From Fibrella aestuarina BUZ 2 (GTDB lineage Bacteria; Bacteroidota; Bacteroidia; Cytophagales; Spirosomataceae): a stretch of DNA of 64,000 nt. Each line of letters begins with the position of its first letter. Positions within the stretch are counted from its first letter, which is position 1. Position numbers and translations under genes: made by a program. Location: contig NC_020054.1 of NCBI RefSeq assembly GCF_000331105.1, forward strand, positions 5,114,555-5,178,554, written 5' to 3'. Positions 33,954 through 43,680 of the stretch are shown in pieces. Under the pieces are notes generated by a model that saw only the letters and a list, made by a program, of their open reading frames with translations, did not search any database and was not told the origin of the DNA.

Positions 33954-34916
33954 TCATTTACCATACCAGCCTATCCATTCCCCCAAAAAACCCAGTCCGT
34001 AGGCTGATAACTGCGTGAACGACGCCGCCACGCTGAGCACCCCCACGCGTAGGCTTCGTTCCTGTCGGGTAGCGTCGGCCAGCACCAGACCGGCAAATAG
34101 CCCGTACGCACCCAGCCCTAAACCGGCCAACGCAGGCCACAGTAGTGCAAACAGCGGTAAACTTAGCCAGCCCAGCGTAAATACCACCGGAAAGAGGTGC
34201 ACGATTTTGACCGGAATGCCATATTGCCGGTTAAGCTGCACCCGCGTGCGACCAAACTGAATAATCTGCCGAAAAAAAGCCCCTAACGTACCCCGTCGTT
34301 TGTGGTACACAAAAGCGCCGGGAATGAGGCCCACGCGGTAGCCGAGCCGGAGCAGGCGCGTGCTCAGTTCCATGTCCTCCCCCATGTCGCGCTTGGCAAA
34401 TCCGCCTGTTTCGGCAAACACCCGCCGCGACAGGCCCATGTTGAACGAGCGGGGTATAAACGTCCCGCCCGCATTCTGAGTTTTTCCGCGAATACCACCC
34501 GTGGTGAACACCGACGTCATGGCGTAGCTGATGGCTTTCTGGGTGGCCGAAAAATCCGGACTCGCCGCGTCGGGGCCGCCGTAGGCATCGAGTGGCGTAT
34601 GTGCCAGGTACGTTTGCACGGCGGCAAAGTACCCCGGTGGGATCACGGCGTCGGAGTCGAACACGACGAAATAATCGCCATTGGCCCGCTCAAATCCATA
34701 GTTGCGGGAGAAGCCCTGCCCCGTGTTGGGTTTTTCGAAGTAACGTACCTGAAGCCGGTCCTGATACGCCGCCACCACCCCATCGGCTTTCACCGTCGAC
34801 CCATCTTCCACCACCAGCACCTCAAAATTGGTCACGGTTTGCCGGGTCAGGCTGTCCAGCAGGTCAGCCAGTTCGTCGGGGCGGTTATAAACGGGAATGA
34901 TGACGGAGAAAAACAT
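33954..34916 (-). CDS. Family 2 glycosyltransferase with C-terminal membrane segments
   Basis: A 320-residue GT-A transferase. The N-terminus FFSVIIPVYNRPDELADLL and VVEDGST bind the nucleotide sugar; FVVFDSDAVIPPGYF contains the D-x-D metal motif, and GEDMELSTRLLRLGY the acidic acceptor motif. The C-terminal third holds three or four hydrophobic helices, so it is probably membrane-associated and adds sugars to envelope glycans or lipid-linked precursors. Donor and acceptor are unknown. It lies between the small-gene cluster and hemL, separated from hemL by a hairpin. Confidence 0.9.
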   Translation of the reverse strand: MFFSVIIPVYNRPDELADLLDSLTRQTVTNFEVLVVEDGSTVKADGVVAAYQDRLQVRYFEKPNTGQGFSRNYGFERANGDYFVVFDSDAVIPPGYFAAVQTYLAHTPLDAYGGPDAASPDFSATQKAISYAMTSVFTTGGIRGKTQNAGGTFIPRSFNMGLSRRVFAETGGFAKRDMGEDMELSTRLLRLGYRVGLIPGAFVYHKRRGTLGAFFRQIIQFGRTRVQLNRQYGIPVKIVHLFPVVFTLGWLSLPLFALLWPALAGLGLGAYGLFAGLVLADATRQERSLRVGVLSVAASFTQLSAYGLGFLGEWIGWYGK

Positions 34917-34921
34917 GCAGG

Positions 34922-35025
34922 AGTAGTGATGAGTGATGAATGAGAAACGATGAGTGTGCCATGACCTTCAGTCTCTTGCCCCGGCTCACTCATCGTTCAT
35001 CATTGATCACTCATCCTTCATTACT
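34922..35025. repeat. Inverted repeat of ATGAGTG words, overlapping the hemL stop
   Basis: The left arm 34922-34960 and right arm 34983-35025 pair imperfectly and are built from GATGAGTG/CACTCATC words. The right arm includes the hemL stop codon (35007-35009) and its last six codons. Confidence 0.75.
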
Positions 35026-36296
35026 GCCTTAAGGCTTTCTTCGTTGGCAGCAATCACCTGTTCGATCAGGTCGTCGGTGAGGGCGGTCGAAACAAACAGG
35101 CTTTCGTATTGCGCCGGAGCCAGGTACACGCCGCGTTCCAGCATCGCGTGGAAATAACGGCCAAAGCGGGGGATGTCGGAGGTCTTGGCCGAAGTCAGGT
35201 CGGTAACGGGCTTGTCGGTTATAAAGAGCGTGAACATCGACCCAATCTGGTTGACGGTGTAGTTCAGCCCCAGCTTGGCCGCGCTGTCCCGGAAGCCATC
35301 GCCCAGCCGTTTACCGATCGTGTCGAGGCGCTCATATACCTCCGGATGCTCGTTCAGGTACGTGAGCATGGCCAGCCCCGCCGACATGGCAATGGGGTTG
35401 CCCGACAACGTACCGGCCTGATAAACCGGCCCGGCGGGCGACACCATGTTCATGATGTCGGTACGGCCACCGTAGGCGCCAACGGGCATACCGCCACCGA
35501 TGATCTTACCCATCGTGGTCAGGTCGGGCAGGATGCCGAACCGTTCCTGCGCACCGCCTTTGGCCAGTCGAAAGCCCGTCATCACCTCGTCGAAAATGAG
35601 TACGATGCCGTGTTTGGTGCACAGGTCGCGAATGCCTTGCAGAAAACCGGGGTCGGGCAATACGCAGCCCATATTCCCCACCACCGGTTCCAGAATCAGG
35701 CAGGCGATCTGGTTGGGGTTGGCGTCGATGAGCGTTTCCACGGCCGCCAGGTTATTATACGGTGCCGTGAGCGTATCGTGGGCGGTGGCTTTCGTCACGC
35801 CGGGGCTATCGGGCGTGCCCATTGTCATGGCGCCGCTGCCCGCCGCAATCAGAAACGAATCGCCGTGGCCGTGGTAGCAGCCTTCAAACTTGATGATCTT
35901 ATCGCGGCCCGTGAACCCACGCGCCACCCGAATCGCGGCCATCGTGGCTTCGGTGCCCGAATTGACCATCCGCACCTTCTCGACCGACGGCACCATGCTG
36001 ACGATCAGCTCGGCCATCTCGACCTCTTTGCGGGTGGGTGCGCCAAACGAAAACGAGTACTGAATGGCATCGCGCACGGCCCGCTCGACCGGCTCAAACG
36101 CGTGGCCCAGAATCATAGGGCCCCACGAGTTAATGAGTTCGATGTACTGGCGGTCGTCTTCGTCGGTCAGGTACGCGCCCTTGGCCGATTTAATAAACAG
36201 CGGTGTTCCGCCTACCGCCCGAAACGCCCGTACGGGTGAATTGACCCCGCCGGGGATCAGCGTTTTTGCTTTCTCGAAAAGTTGTTCGCTCGTCAT
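35007..36296 (-). CDS. hemL: Glutamate-1-semialdehyde 2,1-aminomutase
   Basis: HemL converts glutamate-1-semialdehyde to 5-aminolevulinate, the tetrapyrrole precursor, with PLP. The 429-residue product has PGGVNSPVRAFRAVGG near its N-terminus, GCYHGHGDSFL, and the Schiff-base lysine in MGKIIGGGMPVGAYGGR. Length and motifs are normal. The ATG at 36296 is chosen over an upstream frame that runs into a hairpin. Its last six codons fall in the right arm of the 34922-35025 hairpin, so the terminal VMKDE is probably subject to repeat-driven change. Confidence 0.95.
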   Translation of the reverse strand: MTSEQLFEKAKTLIPGGVNSPVRAFRAVGGTPLFIKSAKGAYLTDEDDRQYIELINSWGPMILGHAFEPVERAVRDAIQYSFSFGAPTRKEVEMAELIVSMVPSVEKVRMVNSGTEATMAAIRVARGFTGRDKIIKFEGCYHGHGDSFLIAAGSGAMTMGTPDSPGVTKATAHDTLTAPYNNLAAVETLIDANPNQIACLILEPVVGNMGCVLPDPGFLQGIRDLCTKHGIVLIFDEVMTGFRLAKGGAQERFGILPDLTTMGKIIGGGMPVGAYGGRTDIMNMVSPAGPVYQAGTLSGNPIAMSAGLAMLTYLNEHPEVYERLDTIGKRLGDGFRDSAAKLGLNYTVNQIGSMFTLFITDKPVTDLTSAKTSDIPRFGRYFHAMLERGVYLAPAQYESLFVSTALTDDLIEQVIAANEESLKAVMKDE

Positions 36297-36297
36297 A

Positions 36298-36404
36298 AAG
36301 TGAAAGAGCGAAAACGTGAATGCGTGAACGAGCGAAAGCGGCTCGGTCATGTCAATGGAGTTGGCAGCGTCGCTTTCGCTCGTTCACGCATTCACGCTTT
36401 CACT
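36298..36404. repeat. Inverted repeat with arms of unequal length
   Basis: The left arm (36298-36340) and right arm (36371-36404) match over 26 bases, from the CGAAAGCG side, then the left arm carries one extra 8-base word (GCGAAAAC). The words are variants of GTGAAAGAG. The right arm covers the stop of the upstream LpoA-like gene (36400-36402). Confidence 0.8.
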
Positions 36405-38121
36405 GGTTTGCTCGTATAAACCGGGCACCGTCGAATTTTACGATCGGCACCACCTGATTGTCATTTGATCGGGTATAATCGAACCCCGACAGTACGTAAT
36501 CGTTGTCGGGCTCCGTTTGCAAACTGGTTCGGTTCTTCAGCGCATTTTTCGCCAGTTGCCGCCCAAAAAACAGGAGCATGTCGTACCCCCAGGCCGAAAA
36601 AACCGACGGGATGATATTACGGCGGCTCAGGTACGTCTCCTGAAACGCTTCGGTGGCCTCGCGGCTCATATCCATAAACTCTGGCGCGACCAGATACAGC
36701 TCCCGCCGGGTGAAGGTCGACAGCGAATTTCGGAAGTAATCGAAGGCTGGGTACGTGGCGATGAGCGGGCCTGTGACGCCCCGGCTACTCAATGCGCTTA
36801 GCATGCGCGGTCCATCGTCGTCGTTGCTCGAGGCGAAGAACACGTGGCCCGGCCGGTTCATGTCGTTGATCCGCATCGCGGTGGCCATATCGGTGCCGTT
36901 GCCAGTCAGCTTGCGAAAGTCGACGACCTGAAAACCCTGCGCTTTCAACTCGGTCTGATAGGCCGAGGCCAGCAGTGAGTCTTTGCGGGCCGCCCCGAAA
37001 TACACCGCCGCCCGCCGGTTCTCGTTTAATCCTTTTACAAACCGCACCGTTTCGATCGCCTGCTGCACGGTCGACGGCTGGGCGAGGTAGGCGTTGGGCA
37101 GGTTAGCAATCAGATCGCGGCTGGTGGCAATGGGGTTCACGAGCGGGATGTTATTCTGCACCGCAAACGCCGATACCAGTTTGTTCGGCTCGGCATAGAT
37201 GGGGCCAATCAGCAGGTCATTCTGCGCGAATGAGGCGTTGTTGAGCAGTTCAAGCGTTTCGTCGGTGTCATTGTCGCTGTCGTAGGCAAACAGGTTGATT
37301 GTGATCCCTTCGGCCAGCAATTTGCTCTTGGCGAGCTTCATGCCTTCGTACAGGTCATAGACGTACTGATTGGACCGCGCCCGATCACCCACGCCCAACC
37401 GGTCGACGCGGAACGGAAACAAGACACCGACGTTGTAATAGCCTTTGTTCTTTTGGCGGATAGCCGTGGCAGGTGCCTGCGGGGTGGCAGGAACGGCGGC
37501 AGGGGGCGTCGGCCGGCTCGGCGCGGGGGGCGGTGACGAAAGCCCAAACCGGTTCGACAGCCGGTCCGACAGTTCCAGATCTGACTTTTCCGACGATGTC
37601 CGCTGAATCAGCTCAACCAGCGTCAGGGCCAGCGTTCGATCGGCTGGGTACTGCTTTTGTAGGGCTTTCAGTCGGTTCAGGTCGCCAATGCGGGGCAGGA
37701 AAAAAGCCTCCATCCGATCGACTTCCCGGCGCAGTTCCGGGTCGCTGATCAGGTTGGTATACGAAAACGCCTCGTCGAACAGGCTTTGCTCGAAAGCCGC
37801 TGATGCCGCCAGGTAATAGGCCTCCTCTTTTTTGAGCCAGTTGGGGTATTTGTCGATGAGTTGTTTGAGCGTGGCCCGCGCCGCCTCGAATCGTTTCTGC
37901 CTGACCGACGCAACGGCGTGGTAGTAATAAGCAAACGGCGCAAAGCTGCCGTCGCGTTGCATCACCACTTGCAGGTCGGAACGAGCCCGATCATACTCGC
38001 CTAATTGCACCGCTTTCACGCCCGCCCGGTATCGTCGCTCCGTATCCTTCTGGGCAAACCCCGTCAGCGGCAACCACACAGCCAGGCACACGATCAAAAA
38101 ACAAACTTGTTGTTTACGCAT
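36400..38121 (-). CDS. TPR plus periplasmic-binding-fold protein
   Basis: A 573-residue exported protein with signal peptide (MRKQQVCFLIVCLAVWLPLTGFAQ). Residues ~30-190 form helical TPR-like repeats, residues ~195-225 are a proline-rich linker, and the rest shows an ABC-type substrate-binding fold (VGVLFPFRVDRLG, LIGPIYAEPN, FASSNDDDGP). This architecture resembles LpoA-type activators of penicillin-binding proteins and amino-acid-binding proteins. No transporter permease lies nearby, which favours a wall-synthesis accessory role, but the ligand is unknown. ATG 38133 is an alternative start. A terminator lies just upstream. Confidence 0.75.
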   Translation of the reverse strand: MRKQQVCFLIVCLAVWLPLTGFAQKDTERRYRAGVKAVQLGEYDRARSDLQVVMQRDGSFAPFAYYYHAVASVRQKRFEAARATLKQLIDKYPNWLKKEEAYYLAASAAFEQSLFDEAFSYTNLISDPELRREVDRMEAFFLPRIGDLNRLKALQKQYPADRTLALTLVELIQRTSSEKSDLELSDRLSNRFGLSSPPPAPSRPTPPAAVPATPQAPATAIRQKNKGYYNVGVLFPFRVDRLGVGDRARSNQYVYDLYEGMKLAKSKLLAEGITINLFAYDSDNDTDETLELLNNASFAQNDLLIGPIYAEPNKLVSAFAVQNNIPLVNPIATSRDLIANLPNAYLAQPSTVQQAIETVRFVKGLNENRRAAVYFGAARKDSLLASAYQTELKAQGFQVVDFRKLTGNGTDMATAMRINDMNRPGHVFFASSNDDDGPRMLSALSSRGVTGPLIATYPAFDYFRNSLSTFTRRELYLVAPEFMDMSREATEAFQETYLSRRNIIPSVFSAWGYDMLLFFGRQLAKNALKNRTSLQTEPDNDYVLSGFDYTRSNDNQVVPIVKFDGARFIRANQ

Positions 38122-38143
38122 TGCTACTACCATTTACTATGTG

Positions 38144-38173
38144 AAAAAGCAACGCGATAAGGCGTTGCTTTTT
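38144..38173 (-). terminator. Terminator of yidC
   Basis: AAAAAGCAACG (38144-38154) pairs with 38163-38173 around an 8-base loop, flanked by A5 and T5, so it can act in either direction. It is placed downstream of yidC on the minus strand. Confidence 0.9.
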
Positions 38174-38197
38174 GAATGAACCGCAACGGCGGACCGT

Positions 38198-38271
38198 AAT
38201 GGATGATGTACAATGTATAATGACTTCATACGAGCAGGTCATTGTGCATTGTGCATTGTACATCATCCATT
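38198..38271. repeat. Inverted repeat of GTACAATG words with unequal arms
   Basis: The left arm (38198-38224) pairs with the right arm (38238-38271), which has one extra word of about 7 bases (GTGCATT). The words match those of 9243-9327. It lies between the yidC stop and its terminator. Confidence 0.8.
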
Positions 38272-38276
38272 ATTCA

Positions 38277-40112
38277 TTACTTCTTAGCTTTCTTCTTGGC
38301 GGCTTCGGCCTGCTTGCGCGCGTCTTCAGCGGCAGCCAGCTGCTTTTGCAGCATCTCCTGAAACTTCGACTTCTTGCCACCACCAGCGGCAATCTTCTGC
38401 CGGTTTTCGTCGAGCAATACCCGAATCTTCCCTTCATCAACGAAGTTCCGGATCAGCAGCTGCTGAGCGATCGTCACCACGTTCGAGACGAAGTAGTACC
38501 ACGTCAGACCGGCCGGGAATGAATTCAGCACAAACATGAACATGAGCGGGAAAATGTAGCTCAGCGCCTTCATGTTTACCGGACCCGGTTGCTGCGGCGT
38601 CGTTTGGTTGTTGTAATACGCGTAGGCAATGCTCGACGCGGTCATCATCACCGTGAACAGGCTGATGTGGTTACCCACAAACGGGATGTTCGTGCCCAGG
38701 TTGATGAAGGCATCGTAGGTCGACAGGTCGGGTGCCCACAAGAACGCTTTCTGCCGCAGTTCAATGAGGTTCGGAAACAACTGGAACAGGGCCAGCAGAA
38801 TCGGCATGGTCGCCAGCACCGGGATACAGCCACTCAGCGGCGAGACGCCCACCTCCGAGTAGAGCTTCATCTGCTCCTGTTGCTGCTTGGTCATATCATC
38901 GCCCACGCGCGCTTTGATCTCCTCAATTTCGGGCGCCAGCACCCGCATCTTAGCCATGCTGACATACGATTTGTAGGTCAGGGGGGTCAGCAGCAGTTTC
39001 ACGAAGATCACCAGGCAGACGATCAGGATCCCGTAGTTACCGATGAACTTCTCGAAGAAGTTGAACATCGGCACAAAGAAGTATTTGTTGATCGGCTTCA
39101 GGATCGAATAGCCCAAATACACGTTCCGGTCAAACTCCGGCGCGATACCTTCTTTGATCAGTTGAAAATCGTTGGGGCCGTAGTAATACCGGAATGTCCC
39201 TTTCCCGCCTTTGATGTCGGCGAGTGGCATGCTTACGTCGGCCAGCGCCGTTTTCACCGTGCTGCTGTCGGCGGGGTCGACGGTCGTCTGAAACTTGGCC
39301 TTGGTCAGTTGTCCGGCCTGCGCGATAAACGCCGACAGGAAGTACTTGTGCTTGATGGCGAACCACTTCACCGGCTCTTCCACGACGGCTTCGTTGCTGC
39401 TTTCATTCTCGGGCAGCTTGTCGAAGTTTTCGTCGACCGTCAGGTAATTGATGGTGGCAGCGACCCGGTTGTTTTTCAGGTCGTTTTCGTATTGCTGCAT
39501 GCGGTCTTCCCACAGGAACCGCACGTCGCCGTTGCCCAGCACGCCGTCGAGGCCGTTGGTCTTGAGCGCGTAGTCGATCACGTACCCAGCCGCCGGAACG
39601 GTGTAGGTTTGCTCGACGGATTGCCCCGGCCCGATTTCGGCGCGGAACGTGATCGCCTGACCCGCTGCGGTACCACTTTGGGTAGCCGTCTGGAAGTACA
39701 GTTCGTGCAGATCGACCGAGCCCGATTTAGTTGGCAACACCACCGACGTTTCGCTGGTTTTGGCATCAATCAGCAGCAACGGCTTGCCGTCGAACGTCTT
39801 GTATTTTTTCAGCAGTACTTCTTTTACCCGTCCCCCCAGCGTGCTGAACGTCACTTTCACCTCGGGGTTCTCGATCACGATATCACGGGCTTCACCGTTG
39901 GCGGCCGCCGCAAAAGCCCCAAATTGGGTGCGGGCAGCAATCGAATCGAGTGGAGCGGTGGTGGCGACCGTGGCGGCACTACCCGACGCGGGCTTGGTGG
40001 TTTTGGTTTGTTGCGTCGGTTTCTTCTCCGGCGGGGGTTTCGGCACCAGGTATTGGTAGCCGACAAACATGGCCAGAATGAGTAATAGGCCAATAAGTTG
40101 ATTACGATCCAT
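38277..40112 (-). CDS. yidC: Membrane protein insertase YidC
   Basis: YidC inserts and folds inner-membrane proteins, alone or with SecYEG. The 611-residue length is typical. It begins MDRNQLIGLLLILAMFVGYQYL (first helix), followed by a large periplasmic domain (to about residue 355), then the conserved insertase core with YGILIVCLVIFVKLLLTPLTYKSY and four further helices, ending in a lysine/alanine-rich tail suited to ribosome contact. It is downstream of pyrG with a hairpin between. Confidence 0.95.
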   Translation of the reverse strand: MDRNQLIGLLLILAMFVGYQYLVPKPPPEKKPTQQTKTTKPASGSAATVATTAPLDSIAARTQFGAFAAAANGEARDIVIENPEVKVTFSTLGGRVKEVLLKKYKTFDGKPLLLIDAKTSETSVVLPTKSGSVDLHELYFQTATQSGTAAGQAITFRAEIGPGQSVEQTYTVPAAGYVIDYALKTNGLDGVLGNGDVRFLWEDRMQQYENDLKNNRVAATINYLTVDENFDKLPENESSNEAVVEEPVKWFAIKHKYFLSAFIAQAGQLTKAKFQTTVDPADSSTVKTALADVSMPLADIKGGKGTFRYYYGPNDFQLIKEGIAPEFDRNVYLGYSILKPINKYFFVPMFNFFEKFIGNYGILIVCLVIFVKLLLTPLTYKSYVSMAKMRVLAPEIEEIKARVGDDMTKQQQEQMKLYSEVGVSPLSGCIPVLATMPILLALFQLFPNLIELRQKAFLWAPDLSTYDAFINLGTNIPFVGNHISLFTVMMTASSIAYAYYNNQTTPQQPGPVNMKALSYIFPLMFMFVLNSFPAGLTWYYFVSNVVTIAQQLLIRNFVDEGKIRVLLDENRQKIAAGGGKKSKFQEMLQKQLAAAEDARKQAEAAKKKAKK

Positions 40113-40117
40113 TTCTA

Positions 40118-40210
40118 GAGTTTGCAGTCTGCAGTTTACAGTTTGCAGTTCGGCGCTGTGCGCGTTGGAGCGTCAGCAACTGGAAACTGTAAACCATAAA
40201 CTGTAAACTG
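40118..40210. repeat. Inverted repeat of AGTTTACA words
   Basis: The arms 40118-40150 and 40178-40210 pair over 33 bases with about six mismatches. They are built from 8-base words AGTTTACA/AGTTTGCA. It fills the pyrG-yidC gap. Confidence 0.8.
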
Positions 40211-40242
40211 AATTTCACGCAAAATTACGCCAATCGGGTGGG

Positions 40243-41940
40243 TTAACCAACAACTGCCTCGTTGCCGACGGGCGCTTCAAACGCACGCTTATGCTGAGCG
40301 TAGGCCATAGCCGCTTTTACAAACTGAACAAACAGCGGTTGCGGCGCCATCACCGTACTTTTCAACTCGGGGTGGAACTGCACACCCACAAACCAGGGGT
40401 GCGACGGCAACTCTACAATCTCGACCAGCCCCGTTTCGGGATTGGTCCCAACGGCCCGCATGCCGCCTTTTTCAAACTGCTCCAGGTAGGCGCTGTTGAA
40501 CTCGTAGCGGTGGCGGTGGCGCTCGCTGATGGTTGTCTTGCCGTAGGCCTGATACGACAGCGAATCTTTCTTGATCTTACAGGCATAGGCGCCCAATCGC
40601 ATGGTACCGCCCATGTTGACAACCTTCTTCTGATCTTCCATCATGTTGATGACCGGATTGGGCGTCTGCGGATTCATTTCGTAGGAGTGCGCTTCGGGCA
40701 GGCCCAGCACGTTGCGGGCATACTCGATAACGGCGCACTGCATACCAAGGCAGATACCCAAGAACGGCACCCCGTTTTCGCGTACGTAGCGGATGGCGTT
40801 GATCTTCCCTTCGATACCCCGCTCGCCAAAGCCGGGCGCTACCAGCACCGCGTCGAGGTCGCGCAGGCGTTCTTCTACCGCCCCTTCGTCGGCCAGATGC
40901 TCCGACTGAATCCAGTCGATATGCACCTTGCATTCGTTTTTCGAGCCGGCGTGGATAAACGATTCGGCAATTGATTTGTAGGCGTCGTGTAGCTCTACGT
41001 ATTTGCCCACCAGCCCGATACGTACCTCATCGACGGGGTTTTTGAGCCGTTTTAGGAAGTTGCGCCACTCGTCGAGGTCCGAATCCTGATCGTTGTAGAT
41101 ATCGAGCAGATACAGCACCCGCTGATCGAGCTTCTCGTTTTTCATCAGCAGCGGCACGTCGTAGATCGTTTCGGCATCCATTGCCTCAATCACCGAGCTA
41201 ACCTGCACGTTGCAGAACTGCGCGATCTTCCGCCGGATATCGGGCGGCAGCGGGTGTTCAGTGCGGCAAACCAGGATATCGGGCTGCACGCCCGCTTCCT
41301 GCAACATCTTCACCGAGTGCTGTGTGGGTTTGGTTTTCAGTTCACCCGCCGAGTTGAGGTACGGCACCAGCGTCAGGTGAATTACCAGCGTGTTGTGCTC
41401 GCCCAGTTCAAACTTAAACTGCCGGACCGCTTCGATAAACGGGAGCGACTCGATGTCGCCCACGCAGCCGCCGATCTCGGTGATGACGATATCGTACTCG
41501 CCCGATTCGCCCAGCAAACGCAGGTTACGCTTGATTTCGTCGGTGATATGCGGCACTACCTGCACCGTTTTTCCCAGAAAATCGCCTTTGCGTTCGCGGG
41601 TGATCACGTTGTAATAGATACGCCCGGTGGTGATATTGTTGGCCTGCGAGGTCGGCGTGTTCAAAAACCGCTCGTAGTGGCCCAGATCGAGGTCCGTTTC
41701 GGCCCCGTCGTCGGTTACATAACATTCGCCGTGTTCGTACGGGTTGAGCGTACCGGGGTCGATGTTGATGTAGGGATCAAATTTCTGGATAGTGACCGAA
41801 AGACCGCGTGATTGCAGGAGTTTGGCCAGAGAAGAGGCGATAATGCCTTTTCCGAGTGATGATGTTACTCCGCCAGTAACAAAAATGTATTTCGCGAACT
41901 TCGTTGAAGTTTTGGAGCCCGTAGCCGCCATGGTTGACAA
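40243..41940 (-). CDS. pyrG: CTP synthase
   Basis: PyrG aminates UTP to CTP using glutamine and ATP. The 565-residue protein has the synthetase domain with [20 protein letters not shown] and [18 protein letters not shown], followed by a class I glutamine amidotransferase domain with the catalytic cysteine in GICLGMQ, and the histidine and glutamate in [10 protein letters not shown]. Both active sites are complete. The start may be 41940 or the next ATG 9 bases downstream. It is probably cotranscribed with yidC or separated by the hairpin. Confidence 0.96.
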   Translation of the reverse strand: MSTMAATGSKTSTKFAKYIFVTGGVTSSLGKGIIASSLAKLLQSRGLSVTIQKFDPYINIDPGTLNPYEHGECYVTDDGAETDLDLGHYERFLNTPTSQANNITTGRIYYNVITRERKGDFLGKTVQVVPHITDEIKRNLRLLGESGEYDIVITEIGGCVGDIESLPFIEAVRQFKFELGEHNTLVIHLTLVPYLNSAGELKTKPTQHSVKMLQEAGVQPDILVCRTEHPLPPDIRRKIAQFCNVQVSSVIEAMDAETIYDVPLLMKNEKLDQRVLYLLDIYNDQDSDLDEWRNFLKRLKNPVDEVRIGLVGKYVELHDAYKSIAESFIHAGSKNECKVHIDWIQSEHLADEGAVEERLRDLDAVLVAPGFGERGIEGKINAIRYVRENGVPFLGICLGMQCAVIEYARNVLGLPEAHSYEMNPQTPNPVINMMEDQKKVVNMGGTMRLGAYACKIKKDSLSYQAYGKTTISERHRHRYEFNSAYLEQFEKGGMRAVGTNPETGLVEIVELPSHPWFVGVQFHPELKSTVMAPQPLFVQFVKAAMAYAQHKRAFEAPVGNEAVVG

Positions 41941-42204
41941 TCCGTTTGGTCGTTACGGGATGTAAAAGTACGGGAATTTATGCCAAAACCGGCGGTGTAT
42001 TTTCAGTTTAGGTGCGTGCCGTTGGATAGAGTCCTAGCCCTGAGCGAGTTTACTGTCTATAAAAAATGGTTGCCCTTACTTGGGCACAAACCCACGCCCC
42101 TTACCTTTTTCAACGACGCCCGATGCAGGGATGCTACGGTTTATAGCCCAGTTGTTATTGGTCCGGGGCTTCCTGTTCTTGTTGCCCCAACTAGCCAGTG
42201 TAGT

Positions 42205-42789
42205 ATGCCATCTTCTACCCATGCCTTTGAGACGGATCGTGTGTTATTTGAAGCGCTTCAGGCCGGTAAAGCCAGTGCCTACGACTGGCTCTATACCAAT
42301 CTGTTCCCTTCATTCCGGTTCTGGGTCATTAACAACAGTGGCACCGTCGCTGACGCCGAAGATTCGTTTCAGAAAGGTCTCATCAACTTTATCCTTAACC
42401 TTGAATCGGGCCGGTACGAACACCGGTCCAGTACCAAAGTGACAACTGTACTGTTCGATTATTGCAAGAAAGTGTGGCTCACCGAGCTTGATTCCGCCCG
42501 GATGCGTCGCCACGCGGCCATGCCCGCGCAGGTCGACACGCCCGACTCCGACGACGCCCTGCTTGAACTCGCCCGCCAGGAAACCGTAGAGGCCGTGCGG
42601 CAGTCGCTCGGGCAACTCCGGGAGGGTTGCCGCCAGCTGATGCAGTGGTTCTACATCGACGAACTATCCCTGCGCGAAATCGCCGAACGCCTGACGATGA
42701 AAGAAACCTCGGTGAAGTCGAAGCGGTATGAATGCACCGAACAATTGAAACGTATTTACCAACAAATCGCCCGGCAACGGGGACTCTAA
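42205..42789 (+). CDS. ECF-type RNA polymerase sigma factor
   Basis: A protein of about 194 residues. It has region 2 (AYDWLYTNLFPSFRFWV, then ADAEDSFQKGLINFI) and region 4 (LREGCRQLMQWFYIDELSLREIAERLTMKETSVKSKRY), the helix-turn-helix that contacts the -35 element, so it is an ECF sigma factor. The frame extends upstream to 41980 without sigma similarity, so ATG 42205 is chosen. Its stop overlaps the start of the next gene (TAATG), which points to translational coupling and probably to a sigma/anti-sigma relationship. Confidence 0.85.
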   Translation: MPSSTHAFETDRVLFEALQAGKASAYDWLYTNLFPSFRFWVINNSGTVADAEDSFQKGLINFILNLESGRYEHRSSTKVTTVLFDYCKKVWLTELDSARMRRHAAMPAQVDTPDSDDALLELARQETVEAVRQSLGQLREGCRQLMQWFYIDELSLREIAERLTMKETSVKSKRYECTEQLKRIYQQIARQRGL

Positions 42790-43607
42790 TGCCATCGCAA
42801 GCCCAATTTGAGCTGATCGAAGCGTACCTGAATCAGGAGCTGTCTCCCGCTGATCGCCAGTCGTTCGAGCAGGCCATGGCGAGTGACGACGCGTTACAGG
42901 CCGATGTACGTCTTCACCGCTCGCTACGCATGGGTCTCCACGGCCTGGCTGTCGAGCAGCGGGTGAAGCAGGCGCATGAGCGCTACAAAGCCCGCCCTGA
43001 CGACGAAGCCACCTCCCCCACCGCTGAGCCAACGCCGTTGCTCGCGCCACGCCAAAGTGCTGGCTGGGGCCGCTGGGCCGCCGCCGCTAGTGTAGTGCTG
43101 GGTCTGGGCGTCGGGTATTATTTCCTGCAACAACCCGCCGAGCCAACGAGCCTTGCTTACGCCGAGCAAAGCCTTCGCCAGAACGACGATCAGCTCACCA
43201 AGAGCCTGCCCGCGCACCTGGCGCCCACCGAACGCCGTCAGCTGCTCACGGCCATCGAGGCTTACAAAACGGGGCGGTACGACGCTGTCATCGACCAACT
43301 GGCCATTCCGGCGCAGGACCGCCAAACTGAGCCTTATCGCCACTATTTTCTAGGGCTAACGTACCTGGCCAAACAACAGCCGACCGCGGCTATCGCGCCG
43401 CTTCAGGAAGCCGTGAGCCAGTCGACAGGAGCCCTGCGCCAGAAAGCCGACTGGTTTCTGGCCCTTGCTTACCTGAAAAGTGAGCAATCTGACCTCGCCC
43501 GCCCCATTCTCAACCGGATTAGCCTCGACAGCACCCATCCGTACCACTCGTTGGCCGAACAACTGACGCAGCCAAAAGGCGATCAGGCCGCTCCTACGGA
43601 AAAATAG
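42789..43607 (+). CDS. Membrane TPR protein, putative sigma regulator
   Basis: A 272-residue protein whose start overlaps the sigma stop by one base. The N-terminal ~80 residues are helical and acidic (a zinc-free anti-sigma-like region: ELIEAYLNQELSPADRQSFEQAMASD), followed by one membrane helix (AAAASVVLGLGVGYYFL, about residues 97-115). A C-terminal part of about 150 residues looks like TPR-type repeats. This arrangement (sigma, then single-helix protein) fits an anti-sigma factor whose outer TPR domain senses something in the periplasm. That role is inferred from position and topology. Confidence 0.65.
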   Translation: MPSQAQFELIEAYLNQELSPADRQSFEQAMASDDALQADVRLHRSLRMGLHGLAVEQRVKQAHERYKARPDDEATSPTAEPTPLLAPRQSAGWGRWAAAASVVLGLGVGYYFLQQPAEPTSLAYAEQSLRQNDDQLTKSLPAHLAPTERRQLLTAIEAYKTGRYDAVIDQLAIPAQDRQTEPYRHYFLGLTYLAKQQPTAAIAPLQEAVSQSTGALRQKADWFLALAYLKSEQSDLARPILNRISLDSTHPYHSLAEQLTQPKGDQAAPTEK

Positions 43608-43649
43608 CTCCCTGACGTTGACTGCATTACCTTGATTACCATTCCCTTA

Positions 43650-43680
43650 CAGCCTGCACAGCCGTCGCAGGCTGTCCTTT
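43650..43680 (+). terminator. Hairpin after the TPR gene
   Basis: CAGCCTGC (43650-43657) pairs with GCAGGCTG (43667-43674), followed by TCCTTT. It lies about 45 bases after the TPR gene stop. Confidence 0.6.

Noticed and set aside
35109..36239. A 376-codon + strand open frame opposite hemL
   Set aside because: Shadow frame of hemL with histidine/arginine-rich composition and no motif.
38589..40085. A 498-codon + strand open frame opposite yidC
   Set aside because: Shadow frame; yidC motifs on the minus strand are clear and the shadow has no family features.
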